Of a stretch of 64,000 bases of DNA, positions 12,234 through 22,535 are shown in pieces. The DNA comes from Arenicola marina. Its lineage: Eukaryota > Annelida > Polychaeta > Arenicolidae. How positions within the stretch are numbered: the stretch's first letter is position 1; each line of letters begins with the position of its first letter. The stretch lies in the NCBI GenBank assembly GCA_964019135.1, contig OZ025253.1:8747059-8811058 (forward strand), read 5' to 3'. Position numbers and translations under genes: made by a program. Below the pieces are notes generated by a model. The model saw nothing but the letters and a program-made list of their open reading frames with translations, was not told the DNA's origin and searched no databases.

Positions 12234-12541
12234 TTATCTTTGGTCATATGACGACAGATCAACGATCAACTCCAGGACCTCCATCAGTGATATGACGGAA
12301 ATACCGACCCACAGTCCCAACTGACCTCCAATGTCGGAGATCAGTTGGGGCACGGTGTAGTCGGCAGTCTCCACAGTCTCCAGCATCCAGCTGTCTGCAA
12401 TGTACACGTTCAGGCGCGAGAAATCTCGCATGCTCGCGGACTTCTCTCTGAAATATTCCGCAATTTTTTCAGCCTTCTTCGGTCCGACCCCTTTCTTGGG
12501 TAGACCGAGTGGCGAAGCTGGACACAATATCGTGATACATT
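12234..12541 (-). pseudogene. DEG/ENaC-type channel, C-terminal fragment
   Basis: Minus-strand match to the end of the intact channel: MRDFSRLNVYIADSWM, then VPQLISDIGGQLGLWVGIS with the GIS selectivity-filter triplet and TM2, ending in 'LIVDL'. The cytoplasmic C-tail is gone. Towards 12500-12541 the match continues in another frame ('YHDIVSSFA'), showing at least one frameshift, and homology ends at about 12541. It lies opposite in strand to the N-terminal fragment at 9979, so the two could be the ends of one copy split by an inversion, or separate partial duplicates. Confidence 0.85.
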
Positions 12542-12595
12542 TTAAGGCCACAACTCCCACATCATTATCGATGATATAGCATCTATGTTGTCTAC

Positions 12596-14025
12596 GTTGC
12601 GCAACTTCCGGTGGTAGTTTGCTTTCACTCGCTTCAGGCAACATGCCGGCTAAAGCTATCCTTAGATGAAAAACGAATCACTGAGTTTGATGGTATATAT
12701 TAATTATAACCATTATAGTAGGTATTCATGTAATATATGAGCTGTTAGACACTTAAGAAATCCCAACGCGTTTTTTTCATGAGTGACTGTCAGTGCGCCA
12801 GTGTGTTACGTGTGGTTCTTCCTCTCGCATTACGTAAGAATCACCATGACTCCCATGTCTGCGCACAGTATCTATGATTACGTAAAAGCGGTCCTTATTA
12901 GGCTAACCAGTCAATACGGGATCTCATCGAGACCCCACGAGACAGGGGTACTTATGCTCTACGTCAATGCCTAGTCGCTACACACACAGGATCGGCTCCT
13001 TGGATGCACAACTAACCACTAATTTTTTTCGTGCATATCAGAATTATAACCATCGGGGTAGATTTATATAATATATGAGCAGTTAGACAGTTGATAACCC
13101 TGAATGCGGTTGTCTCAATAGTGACTATCAGTGTCAGGCGATCTAATGTGCTTCACGGGGTTTTCCATGTCGCATGACGTAATAATCGTCATGACTTCGC
13201 ATGTCTGGGCGCGGTATTTATGGTTACGTAGCAACGCTCTTTATATGGATTGACCAGGCGAGGACAAAGGTGTTGCGTCTGTTGCAGAAATGTAAACAAT
13301 GATGCTTTGCCTCAAAATACAATGCTTCCAACAGTCATCAAACGGACCACGTGCATTATGGAGAGACAAAGGTCTGATCTTTAACTATATTATGATTTCA
13401 TAGTTAGCAGTGCCTGGACCACAGCAAAAAAAAATTGCTTCACCCCGACTCGATTCTTCTTGCACAAACCACGCAGCTGGCCGGTTCCCAACACTCAAAC
13501 GGTGACTACAACGAGTGTAGCAAGGCACCAGCGTGATGCTCACTCGTTTCAAGAGGACGTGTTTTATCTAAACCGAAATAGAACCCGCGAGAACTGTACA
13601 ACCCTATATGGATGCAATATATCCTACATCATGCAAGGACAATAGTGCTTCGTTTTTCGCAGAAATGGAAACATATTGTTATTTTCTCAAAATACAATGC
13701 TCGGATCGAACGGACCACATCCATTATGCAGAGATGAATAACTTATCTTGAACTATATACTGATTTTACAGTAAGAAATGCCTGAACATAGCCAACAAAA
13801 AGTGTTTTAACGCCCATCCGATTATTCAAGTACAAACCGCGCAGACGGCCGGTTCCCAGCACCTAAACGTTGACTATTACAAGGGCACGTCACGCACCTA
13901 TAGCAAGGAACCAGAGTGATGCGCACTCGTTCTAAGAGCACGGGTTCTTTTGCTGGGCCCCAAAGCACCTATATCAGAAATAGAACCTCCAATAACTGTG
14001 CAGCTCAATAATAGTCCGGTATTCG
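12596..14025. repeat. CRE/CArG interspersed repeat, two to three units head to tail
   Basis: Two fuller units (from about 12596 and about 12985) and a partial one (13640-14020) share strings such as 'atatatgagc.gttagac', 'gtgactgtcagtg', 'gaccccacgagacaggg', 'caaaatacaatgct' and 'gaaatagaacccgcgagaac' with 45240-46115. Recurrent elements are CRE/bZIP-like sites (tgacgtaa, ttacgtaa) and a TATA/CArG-like 'ctttatatgg'. No coding sequence is seen. It could be a solo terminal repeat or a non-autonomous element, but the family cannot be named. Confidence 0.75.
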
Positions 14026-15030
14026 GGTCATGTTAAACGATTTTACTCGCCTTCAAATCGAACGCTAACGTGCATAGCTAACATGACCATTAACAACTCA
14101 TCAAGGCCGGATTGTCAAGCGCCTGAATAGCTAACACACATCAAAAGCGTTCTCGCAAGTGAATAATGCTGTCGGTTGAAGCCTGGATCCATTGAAAACC
14201 AGCGTGTGCATCACTTTATGTAGCAAATAAGAGAAGTACAATGCAAACCTACTTTCGCGCCAGTTGCGTAAAATACGTATTACAAGTTCTATCGTTAATT
14301 GCATATGTTACATATATTGTAATTTCCATATAAATCACACAACCCTGCTATAAGCGACGTGTTAAATTATCAAGATCTGACCGTCCGCCACGTATCTGAC
14401 CCGCCGTCTATTATACAAAGGCGAAGTAAATAGTAAGGTAATAACATAAGTACACATCTTTGTCACACAATTCCCGACGCCTATATGGACTGATGCTTCG
14501 AGAAAGAATAATTACCCCCACCAGGGGGGTGGGAAAACAGAAGTTACTAAGAAGTGACATTTCCCAGATAAGTATATTAAAAAGACAAGGGATATGGCAC
14601 ACAGATTCCGCGGGTGACACAAATAGCGGAAGAACCAAACACGAACCGGTCTGTATTTCCGATTCCGTATGTTAGTATCATAACGTTAACGTGTCAGGAC
14701 TGATCGGCGTAAAACTACTGCAACGTGGGGGCATTTCTGAGAGAAAGGAAATCACTTCTATAACCGAATTACAACTAACGCTAGTCGCATCGTACAGATA
14801 ACAACTGACTTACATATCAACCTTAGCTACACGCATTCTATTTCTTGAACATCAAAACATATCTACGGTTTCATGCAGCATATGTATAAATGTAACTATT
14901 TCGCCCCTCGCCAAAACATATGTTTGTTATATGCTTAAAACCTCAGACACCCACATCATTATTTGTTGTGTATTTCGAGATATCTATAACGCGTCATTTG
15001 TTAACGTTAAGCTTATTATATGAAACGTAT
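14026..15030. other. intergenic, 3' flank of the channel gene
   Basis: No coding sequence is supported. The bases next to 15031 are the 3' flank shared with the truncated copy at 4926 (tagatacgtttcatataata). No clear AATAAA signal is seen close to the stop codon. Confidence 0.4.
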
Positions 15031-16746
15031 CTACGTAGTAGCCGAGCACTCTCCCTTTTGACCGTCTTCAGTTGTCCGCTGTTTCTCGGGGTCCGTTAGA
15101 CCCTGCTGCTCCGGCAGATTCTCTGCGAATATGGCCTGCGCTTTCTGTTCTCTCTTCACTGCGTTCAAGTAGCGACAGATATCGACGATCAACTCGATGA
15201 CTTCTGTGAGTGAGATGACGGAGATACCAACCCACAGTCCGAGCTGACCTCCAATATCGGAGAGCAGTTGGGGCACGGTGTAGTCGGCAGACTCCACCGT
15301 CTGCATCATCCAGCTATCTGCCATGTACACGTTCAGGCGCGAGAAATCTCGCATGCTCGTGGACTTGTCGTTGAAATATTCCACTATTGTGTTAGCCTTC
15401 TCCGGTCCGACATTCTCTGGGGTAAACCAGGCGCCAAAGCTGGACACAATATCATAATACGTCTGTGCACCGTCAAATGAATCCGTCATCCATTTTGTGA
15501 GGCTGTAGCTGACGTCATAAGTGGTCTCGTGGCAAGACGAGACGCAGCCACACGCGCCGAAGATCGCCGCGTTGCGTTGCGCGCGCAATATCGTTGACTT
15601 ACTGCAGACAATTTTGTCGTAAATGGCTGACAGCGCCGCAACACATTCGTCCGAATCACTCAAACTGCAGTTATCACTCAACATGTCGTCGCTGCTGCAA
15701 TAACTGTGATCCGGATACAATGAGTCTCCCGGGAGCGTGATAACCTTACAGCCGCATTCATCTACCACCGCCTTCTGCAAACACAGTTTTTGGCACGTCA
15801 TCAGACGCGGATCTCGATGTCCTCTGATGGTTACTGAACTATTTCCGTCCGAGCAGTTCCCGTGGGGCGGCCCAACCCGGGTGCCCTGTTTGGCCTTGAC
15901 CCCGAACGAGGCTGAGTACCCCCTCGGCACGTCGAAACCCTCGGTATGGGGGTATGGGGTGGTGTAAGGGGGGTGAATGACCACCCTCACCCCTTCATTG
16001 CCGGATACTGGACTGTGGACCTCATGAATTCCAGGAATCAACCGTGCGTCTTCGTTTTGTTCTACAAGTCCGCTGCCAATGAAAGTTATAAGCGAGAGTC
16101 CGTTCTCTAAACCCTCTGCCAGTATCTCGCCTCCTGCATCTGGCGCGCTGTAGGTATAGCAATTGTAGTAATAACTGTCAAAAAAACGGCTGATGTCCTT
16201 GTCTTGGTCACAGGGGTTTCCCGCCATATTACACGTAGCGATGAAGTCCCTGGCTTGTACGCCCATGTGTACCAGTGCTTGGCGGTTAATGTTGGTAGCA
16301 ATCGAAGCACGGGTCGTAACCTCAAAGATCACTGAAATGTCAAATTTGTTGCCGTAAAACAGCGGGGTTAGCTTGGCCACATACCCAAGGTACTCCAGAA
16401 TGAACGCGTCGTCTGTTTGGTTCAACCAATCCTGGGGGTTTCGGTGCGTCTTGAATATCCTGTTCACTTCATTAAGAAAAAATACGTCGAGGTTTCGCAT
16501 GTTACAGATGGACACTGATGGGAACGGAATGTCCAGCTTTACAACTTCGACGGTCACCTTCTTAGGGTACGAGAAGTACCTCGTCATCAGCAGTGTGAAC
16601 TGGAAGCAGAATATGACAGCCGCCCCCAAACAAACCAAGGCCCAGAAAACACGTCCCCTAGTCGACGTGGATGAACCAATCAGTTTGGGAAGGCCGTGAA
16701 TGCTGGTCTCCCCGGCAAAGCGCTGTACAATGGTCGACACAGCCAT
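15031..16746 (-). CDS. DEG/ENaC-type sodium channel, intact single-exon gene
   Basis: A 571-residue subunit of a trimeric plasma-membrane cation channel of the DEG/ENaC/ASIC family (Pfam ASC). In order: short cytoplasmic tail with the conserved His-Gly pair (17-18); TM1 at about 33-54; FPSVSICN (75-82) opening the extracellular palm; a large Cys-rich ectodomain with CQKLCLQKAVVDECGC (318-333) and CGCVSSCHETTYDVSYS (399-415); a pre-TM2 stretch ending in VPQLLSDIGGQLGLW; the filter triplet GIS (507-509), matching the family G-x-S; TM2 to about 525; and a ~45-residue cytoplasmic tail. The length is usual for the family. The start is set by a good context (gccATGg) and an in-frame TGA eight codons upstream. 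There is no intron. The ligand (proton, peptide, mechanical or constitutive) cannot be told from sequence. It is the only undamaged member of a four-copy cluster. Confidence 0.93.
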   Translation of the reverse strand: MAVSTIVQRFAGETSIHGLPKLIGSSTSTRGRVFWALVCLGAAVIFCFQFTLLMTRYFSYPKKVTVEVVKLDIPFPSVSICNMRNLDVFFLNEVNRIFKTHRNPQDWLNQTDDAFILEYLGYVAKLTPLFYGNKFDISVIFEVTTRASIATNINRQALVHMGVQARDFIATCNMAGNPCDQDKDISRFFDSYYYNCYTYSAPDAGGEILAEGLENGLSLITFIGSGLVEQNEDARLIPGIHEVHSPVSGNEGVRVVIHPPYTTPYPHTEGFDVPRGYSASFGVKAKQGTRVGPPHGNCSDGNSSVTIRGHRDPRLMTCQKLCLQKAVVDECGCKVITLPGDSLYPDHSYCSSDDMLSDNCSLSDSDECVAALSAIYDKIVCSKSTILRAQRNAAIFGACGCVSSCHETTYDVSYSLTKWMTDSFDGAQTYYDIVSSFGAWFTPENVGPEKANTIVEYFNDKSTSMRDFSRLNVYMADSWMMQTVESADYTVPQLLSDIGGQLGLWVGISVISLTEVIELIVDICRYLNAVKREQKAQAIFAENLPEQQGLTDPEKQRTTEDGQKGECSATT

Positions 16747-16795
16747 GGCGCAGATAGTGCAATATCCTCAGGCACTTAACTTGCGCAACGAAGTA
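16747..16795 (-). promoter_or_regulatory. conserved 5' leader of the channel genes
   Basis: The string 'gcaagttaagtgcctg.gga' continuing into 'tattgcactatctgc' directly before the ATG is shared with the N-terminal fragment at 9937-9978. This shows a common leader, but no TATA box or other core promoter motif is evident, so a regulatory role is inferred only from position and conservation. Confidence 0.35.
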
Positions 16796-16913
16796 ACGGA
16801 CACACAACGTCCAGACATGAGACGCACGCACTGTGTCACCCGTTATACCCACCCGTCACACAGAGTTAGGCTACGCTCGCCCGTGGCACACTGGGTCACG
16901 CCCAGACGCTTTG

Positions 16914-17263
16914 TCAGGGGCGGATCTAGGAATTTGCCAAGGGGGAGGTTGCTCTCTGAAAACTTGCGACCGGGGGGGGGGGGACGGGGGGGGGGGGCGG
17001 GGGTGTGCTCTCTGGCTAAAACTTGCGACCCAGAGGCGGGGGGTGCTCTCTGTTTGCCAACGGGGGGATTGCTCTCTGAAAACTTGCGACCGGGCGGTGG
17101 GGGGGTTGCTCTCTTTTTGTCAAGGCGGGGTTGATCTCTGAAAAACTGGCGACCGGCGGGGGGGGGGGGTGCTCTCTGGCTAAAACTTGCAACCGAGGGG
17201 GGGGGGGGGGGGTTGCAACCCCCCTAACCCCCCACCCCTCCCCGTGGATCGGCCACTGTATGT
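16914..17263. mobile_element. G-rich MITE with imperfect terminal inverted repeats
   Basis: The left end reads caggggcggatctagg. The right end, reversed, reads cagtggccgatccacgg. The interior holds four or five tandem variants of 'gttgctctctgaaaacttgc' separated by long G runs. This end sequence is common on hAT-type non-autonomous elements, but I see no convincing 8-bp target duplication. A related shorter copy lies at 42217-42375. The long G runs are strong candidates for G-quadruplexes and for sequencing or assembly error. Confidence 0.6.
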
Positions 17264-17990
17264 TACCTCCCTTCCACCGTTCACGCGATATATAGGGCAT
17301 GCAAGTGAAGCTACAACTATCTAAATAGATCTAGTTACAATATAAAGGTAGAAGACACTTTGAACTTGTATTTTTACGTATCAATAACTGCGTTCAGCAA
17401 ACTTGGCGCACAACAGCCCGGTGAATACCCGATATTTGCGATGATCTGGCAGTGTTGCCGGCGGCCGCATGCCAGATGACAAGCGGAAAAAACATAATTA
17501 GCGAAAATAGAGAAACAGCTTTTGTTTTCGACAGATCGATTAGTCTCGTTCAAAGTAGGTAATTGATGAACACATATCCAATGTTTGTTAGCATCATACT
17601 ACGCCCGTGGAAGATTTTATAAGCAGGTATTATTTTTCTTTCACTTGGGCTTAACAATTCTTGTTAGATCGACTTTGGCCGCGGCTGATTTTATCACTGT
17701 TTTGTGCAAATCAAGATATCAATCATCAAGGCTATGACAAATTATAACTAAGCATTATTTAAATACAGCTCTGATTAAAAATAACACTTATAAAAATAAA
17801 AATTATATTAACTTAAATATTGTATATACGTGCCTTAATATAGATCCTTAATTATGTCCTTTGTATTTAGCAAATATTTGATATGAAATAATTTGTACCT
17901 ACGTTATGGTCCGAGATATATTACACATATATATAGATCTAAGCTTATGATAAATAAATATTTATAGTACATATTTTTATCTATGATTGC
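17264..17990. other. AT-rich intergenic, nothing recognised
   Basis: Very AT-rich from about 17740 to 17980. No gene or known repeat is supported. Confidence 0.35.
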
Positions 17991-17994
17991 CACC

Positions 17995-18165
17995 TTGCCT
18001 GGTTCCACGTACTATGTCGTAACCAGTATAACAGCCCTCTGCGCGCGGTATCCATTGTTACGCAAGGGGCGAGTCAAACTGCGCACTGAACAAAAAGCAC
18101 GTGTTCGTTTGTCTCCAAACTGCCAGGCCGGAAGTAGAACCCGCGCGAACTGACATGCCCTATGG
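17995..18165 (+). repeat. fragment of the CRE/CArG interspersed repeat
   Basis: The strings 'tctgcgcgcggtatccattg', 'gcacgtgttc' and 'ggaagtagaacccgcgcgaa' match the 3' half of the repeat at 45680-46100. The centre of the unit is missing. Confidence 0.6.
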
Positions 18166-19329
18166 TTAGGCCCGCTCCATCCACGTGCACCCTATGTGCA
18201 CCGTAAAGCTGGTAGCTCGAGGCACGGAGCGCAAGTATGGGCGGCCGTTGTGATCATAATGTGTGCTCATATGTTAACCTTTAATTACGCTCAGATCCGT
18301 CTATTAATTTTGACCAACAAGTAGGCCGCCGATTTATAACGCAGCAACGCGCATACCTTCAGAGTGTATCATGATTTTGCTATGAAATCTATTAGTCGCA
18401 GTTTAGAATATTTAACAATGAATCCCCCGTTTTCTGGATAAAATATAAACTCACTCTTTAGTATAGGATTATCATCCTTTGTTAAAAATCATAAGCTCAA
18501 TGATCGTTTGCTCGCGCATGATTGTTTAATCCCGAACTGCTATATATGTCAATATTACAATATAATGCCCCATACTTCATATCTGACATCTCAATGTTTG
18601 TATCCGCATTTTCGTACTGTCCTATATGTATTCTCCTGCATGCTACTTTTATTAAATCAAGCAATTGAATAACACAGCTACCTTCATTAAACACGCCTAT
18701 TGTAAGGGTGGCTCTAGTGCCAGCGACAATCAGATTTTAAGTAGAGTTTCATGCCGTCCAGACCATGTGAATCATCTGTTGTTCATTGCATGTCTTATTT
18801 ATGTCACATAATTGCCGAGGGTTGGGTCAGTCCAACAAAAGCAATCGCAAATAAACTAATGAACTTTTATACTACTATATATAACTATATACGAATGACA
18901 AATTATAATACAATGGTTGCGTGATACCATGGTTGTGTTCAACGCTTGTTTCATTCTCCACTTGGTTGGCATCCAGTCTCTCGGGAATTTCCGTTTTCTC
19001 GTTACAACACTTTTTTCTCAACACTAAAGTTCTTCAACATCGCCTTCACACCTCTTCAGACACATCTTCTTCCTTCGTTAAACTTCTCACTTCATAACTT
19101 TCCTACAGCATAACTTCACGTACTTTAGCTTTCTCGCTCTCTCTCTACCGGCTTTCTCTACACCTCACAACAACATCTCTTCGTGTGCACACACGCTCAC
19201 GTGATCTATAATTCGCTCAACCTAATATTGTGACACTTTATGAGACTTGTTTGACTCAAGCCAAGAATTCAGAGAGTTCTTGGCAAACGAGTAGCACCAA
19301 ACCTGACCTTAACAGGATAGTCTGTTAAC
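18166..19329. other. intergenic, partly pyrimidine-rich
   Basis: AT-rich to about 18930, then a C/T-rich stretch to about 19190 that leads into the Ty3/gypsy fossil and could belong to its untranslated part. No gene is supported. Confidence 0.35.
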
Positions 19330-20650
19330 GTCATGCAAAGGGCTATTCCATTTCGAATTCATGACCTGGACTTAGGACGGACTGACTTAGTACGCCATCC
19401 CATCAAGGTTACTAGTAATGTTCCATTCAAGGAACGGCCCCGCTGCATTCCGCCGTCTATCCTAGACGAGGCGAAATAACACATAGCGAAGATGCATGAG
19501 GAGTTATTCAACTATCCATGAGTCCATATGCTCCCAATGTTGATCTCGCAAGGAAACTGGATGGTAGTCACCAATTCTGCATTGACCTGAGACTGTTAAA
19601 TTCAATTACAGTTCGGGATGGTTCTCGGTCGTGGATTTGAGATCGGCTACGCGCAAGTAGATGTATTGAGGAACATGACAGGCCAAAGACAGCGTTTACG
19701 GTAGCTGGGTTGGGCTTCTGGGAATGTTGTCGCATGTTATTTGGCTTGGCTCCCTCAACTTTCCAGCGGTTAATGGAGTCATGTATGGGTGATTTACATC
19801 TGACATATTGTTTACTTTATCGAGACCATATAGTTATCTTCTCGGCTAAATTTGAGGAACATCTCCATCGCCTAGGGTCAGTGTTTCAGAAATTGAAAAC
19901 GCAGGACTGAAGCTAAAAACAGCTGAGTGCAAGTTTTGAAGGTGTTCACACTGGCCCAGAAAAAGTGGCTGTAGTTAGAAGAGGTAAAGAGTTTCTTGGG
20001 TTTTGTGAAATACTACCGGAATTTCATTGGTGGTGTTACCAAGACAACAAAAAACAGGTACAAACAAACTGTGTGTCTGGAAGAGGGGAGGGGGGGGGGG
20101 GTCCAGTGTCTAGTGTTGATTTTAGTGTTGACAAGTTTCAGTGTTGATTTTGTTTTTACGACTTTCGCTTGTGTTGCCTGTTGGCTCAGTGTCGTTTTTT
20201 TTTCTAAAATGCCACCATCTGTGTCGATGTCGCTTTTTCAAATCTTCAGTGTCGGAATTGTCAAATGTCAATTTTCAAATATACCTGTGATGCGAGTCGC
20301 CATTTACCCCTTCCTGACCCCTAGGCCTCTCTTTAACTGGAAATCTGAACATCAGTCAGCCTTTGAGGAGTTGAGCGAACGTGTGTCTAACGCACTACTG
20401 CTGGCGTTTGCCGACTACAATTACCTGTTCGAGAAGTACACAGATGCAGTTAGCGACGGACTGGGGGGCCATCCTATTTCAGGACGTTGACGGCTTAAAG
20501 AGGGTCACCGCCTATGCCAGTCGCAGTCTTGATAAGGCTGAAAAGAATTACCCTGCCCATAATCTGGAATTAACTCACTATATCGTCATCCATGTGAAGG
20601 AAAACAATATGTCCCCTTTACATTTGATGCAAATATGGCAGTTCTCCTAA
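19330..20650 (+). mobile_element. Ty3/gypsy LTR retrotransposon fossil, pol fragment
   Basis: Reading rightwards, the plus strand matches the region before reverse transcriptase (HPIKVTSNVPFKERPR), then reverse transcriptase (FGLAPSTFQRLMESCMGDL), then the link and RNase H region (GFVKYYRNFIGG; later WKSEHQSAFEEL and YASRSLDKAEKNYPAH). No LTRs, integrase or gag are seen, so it is a partial copy. It is broken, with several breaks, and one unrelated short repeat has inserted into it at about 20085-20255. It looks old. Confidence 0.85.
20085..20255 (+). mobile_element. short dispersed repeat inserted in the gypsy fossil
   Basis: Starts with a G run and 'gtccagtgtc', has several 'gtgttgat/gtgtcgat' steps, then 'tttctaaaatgc' and 'tgtgtcgatgtcgcttt'. 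The minus strand of 43997-44122 carries the same landmarks in the same order, so this is a dispersed family. It has no coding capacity. Its class is unknown; it is probably a non-autonomous element. Confidence 0.6.
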
Positions 20651-21304
20651 GTGCTAGTTTTTATATTTCATATCAGCATACTATGCAGATTCGGCTAAAC
20701 TTGGATGTAAGTACACGTATAAATAAATGGCTTGCGAGGCATAAGGTACAAATGGCTTTATTGTCTAACAAGGTAGGGTGAAGGCCCATTTATATATTTT
20801 ATTTTACGCACGTTGGATTGATCTTTCGCAACGCCCTCCCTGTCGGTGACATTCTTAAAGCCACAGCCAACAGAGGGCTGCTCGCAGCATACTGCTGTCA
20901 CCAGGTCACGGGGTACCATATGCTATTTTGTTTCCAGCGTAAGCTGATATTGATCCATTTATTTCTGACATTCGCCGCATTTTGATGTCAAGCGAACCGG
21001 TGCAGACCGTTTATACCTCAATTCTGTTTTAAACAACTGTTTGTTTCTGCCAATTTGCTTGACTCGGTGTATTTGCTAGGTGGCTCATTATATAGCCTAT
21101 TACATACCATGACATTTATGACAACGGGTCCTTTAATCGGTCTCACGGGTCTTTCAGTCGCTAATGACAAGCCGCGATCTCATATGGTTGAACTATAAAC
21201 CCACGAGCGATAATTGGTTTCAGGGTCAGTAGGCGGTAAATATAATTTCCCTGTATAATGGCCGCATCCGCCGGAGTGGCATCAGGAGAAGCCGTAACAG
21301 TCAC
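20651..21304. other. intergenic, nothing recognised
   Basis: No coding sequence or known repeat is supported. Confidence 0.35.
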
Positions 21305-22527
21305 GGGCGCTCCCCTCCGTTGATCATAATCAGTACTGCACGCCGCGGCCCAATGTATAATATACCCAAGAGCTGAAGGGTAAGCAGTTCACCGCTACTC
21401 ACCGCCCACCCAACGCACACTTCGACCAGCCTCACGCATCCATCAAGCGCCATCATATCGGCATTTTTCTTTTTTACAGCCCTTACTCAAGCAATTTTGC
21501 CACCAAAACCAACTTCAACAAGTGTCCTTTGCGACCTTGCTTATGTACAGAAAACGGAAGTGAAATGCATGCGCTGTTGGGGTCGACGGGACTGCGTGTG
21601 ACGTTACTCATGAATATTAATTAAGCATCTGTTTCACCTAGCTAAACCAGCGTTGACCATCACATGTCTATGTTTACAAGGTTTGCTAATTAAGATGGAA
21701 GACCACGACGTGGAAGACACACATTACGTTTAGCACAAAGCTCATATAAATCACCGGTCAGGCAGGAACATGCAAGACGGCGCTGCTGATAAAAAAATGA
21801 TTAAAAAAATTGTATTTTGTCATCCACCTCATCCTAGGTGGGCAGCAGGTGGGCAGCACTCTGACACGTATTCAGTCACGTGTTGGCCGGTATGTTCAAG
21901 TATTGAGTTTATCATTATAGCCATGTGCATTGCAGCAGAAACGTCTTTTCTTTTTTCTTTTCTTTTCAAAAATTTGCATTGGTGACAGGCGTGGTGCCCC
22001 CTCCTCCCACACACACCCATGTGTCTCTTTTCCCTTTTTTTAAACTAAAAATGATACACCTTTCCATTGCAAACTGTACCGTGAACTGAGGCGTTGCCCC
22101 CCTCCCGTAGACCCCCCGCCCCCACGACTACCGTGGATACATACCGCTTTGCGACGAGAAAACTGTTTTTTGCTTAGAGCTAAGTAAATTTGGACCGAGA
22201 TCAGTGTTAGTTTATGTTTAGTAAATTGATAATTCTACCTTTAAACGTTAGACTACTTTACTTTATTTTTTCATTTCACTTGATACCCAAACATCATTTT
22301 CTGTCAATCCTCTCAGCTTCACAGGCTGCAATAAAAATAATAATTATATTGTCCTTACATACACATCTTTCTCCATTGTGCACAACGGCTAATCGTTGAC
22401 AGCCTTCAAAATGACATTTAAAATTTGGCGCGGTCCCCCAGTTAAGTTCAGCCAATGTGGTCGTTTTGCTTCATATCCGTTTCCTGCAGTGCAGCAGTAT
22501 TGATTATGATCAACGGAGGTGAGCGCT
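21305..22527. mobile_element. candidate DNA element with ~36-bp terminal inverted repeats
   Basis: The left end (21305-21340) contains cctccgttgatcataatcag, and the right end (about 22490-22527), reversed, contains the same core followed by 'atactgctgca' against 'tactgca' on the left. The arms match over roughly 36 bp with a few differences. No transposase is seen in the 1.2 kb between them, and C-rich G/C-tract sequence lies near 22000-22120. No target duplication could be defined. The 42-bp minisatellite starts within ten bases of the right end. Confidence 0.5.
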
Positions 22528-22535
22528 CGTCATAA

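Noticed and set aside
12542-12644. N-terminal part of the frame containing the C-terminal channel fragment
   Set aside because: Homology to the channel ends near 12541. The rest is repeat sequence read in frame by chance.
16833-17300. Gly- and Pro-rich frames across G runs
   Set aside because: Homopolymer artefacts within the G-rich MITE.
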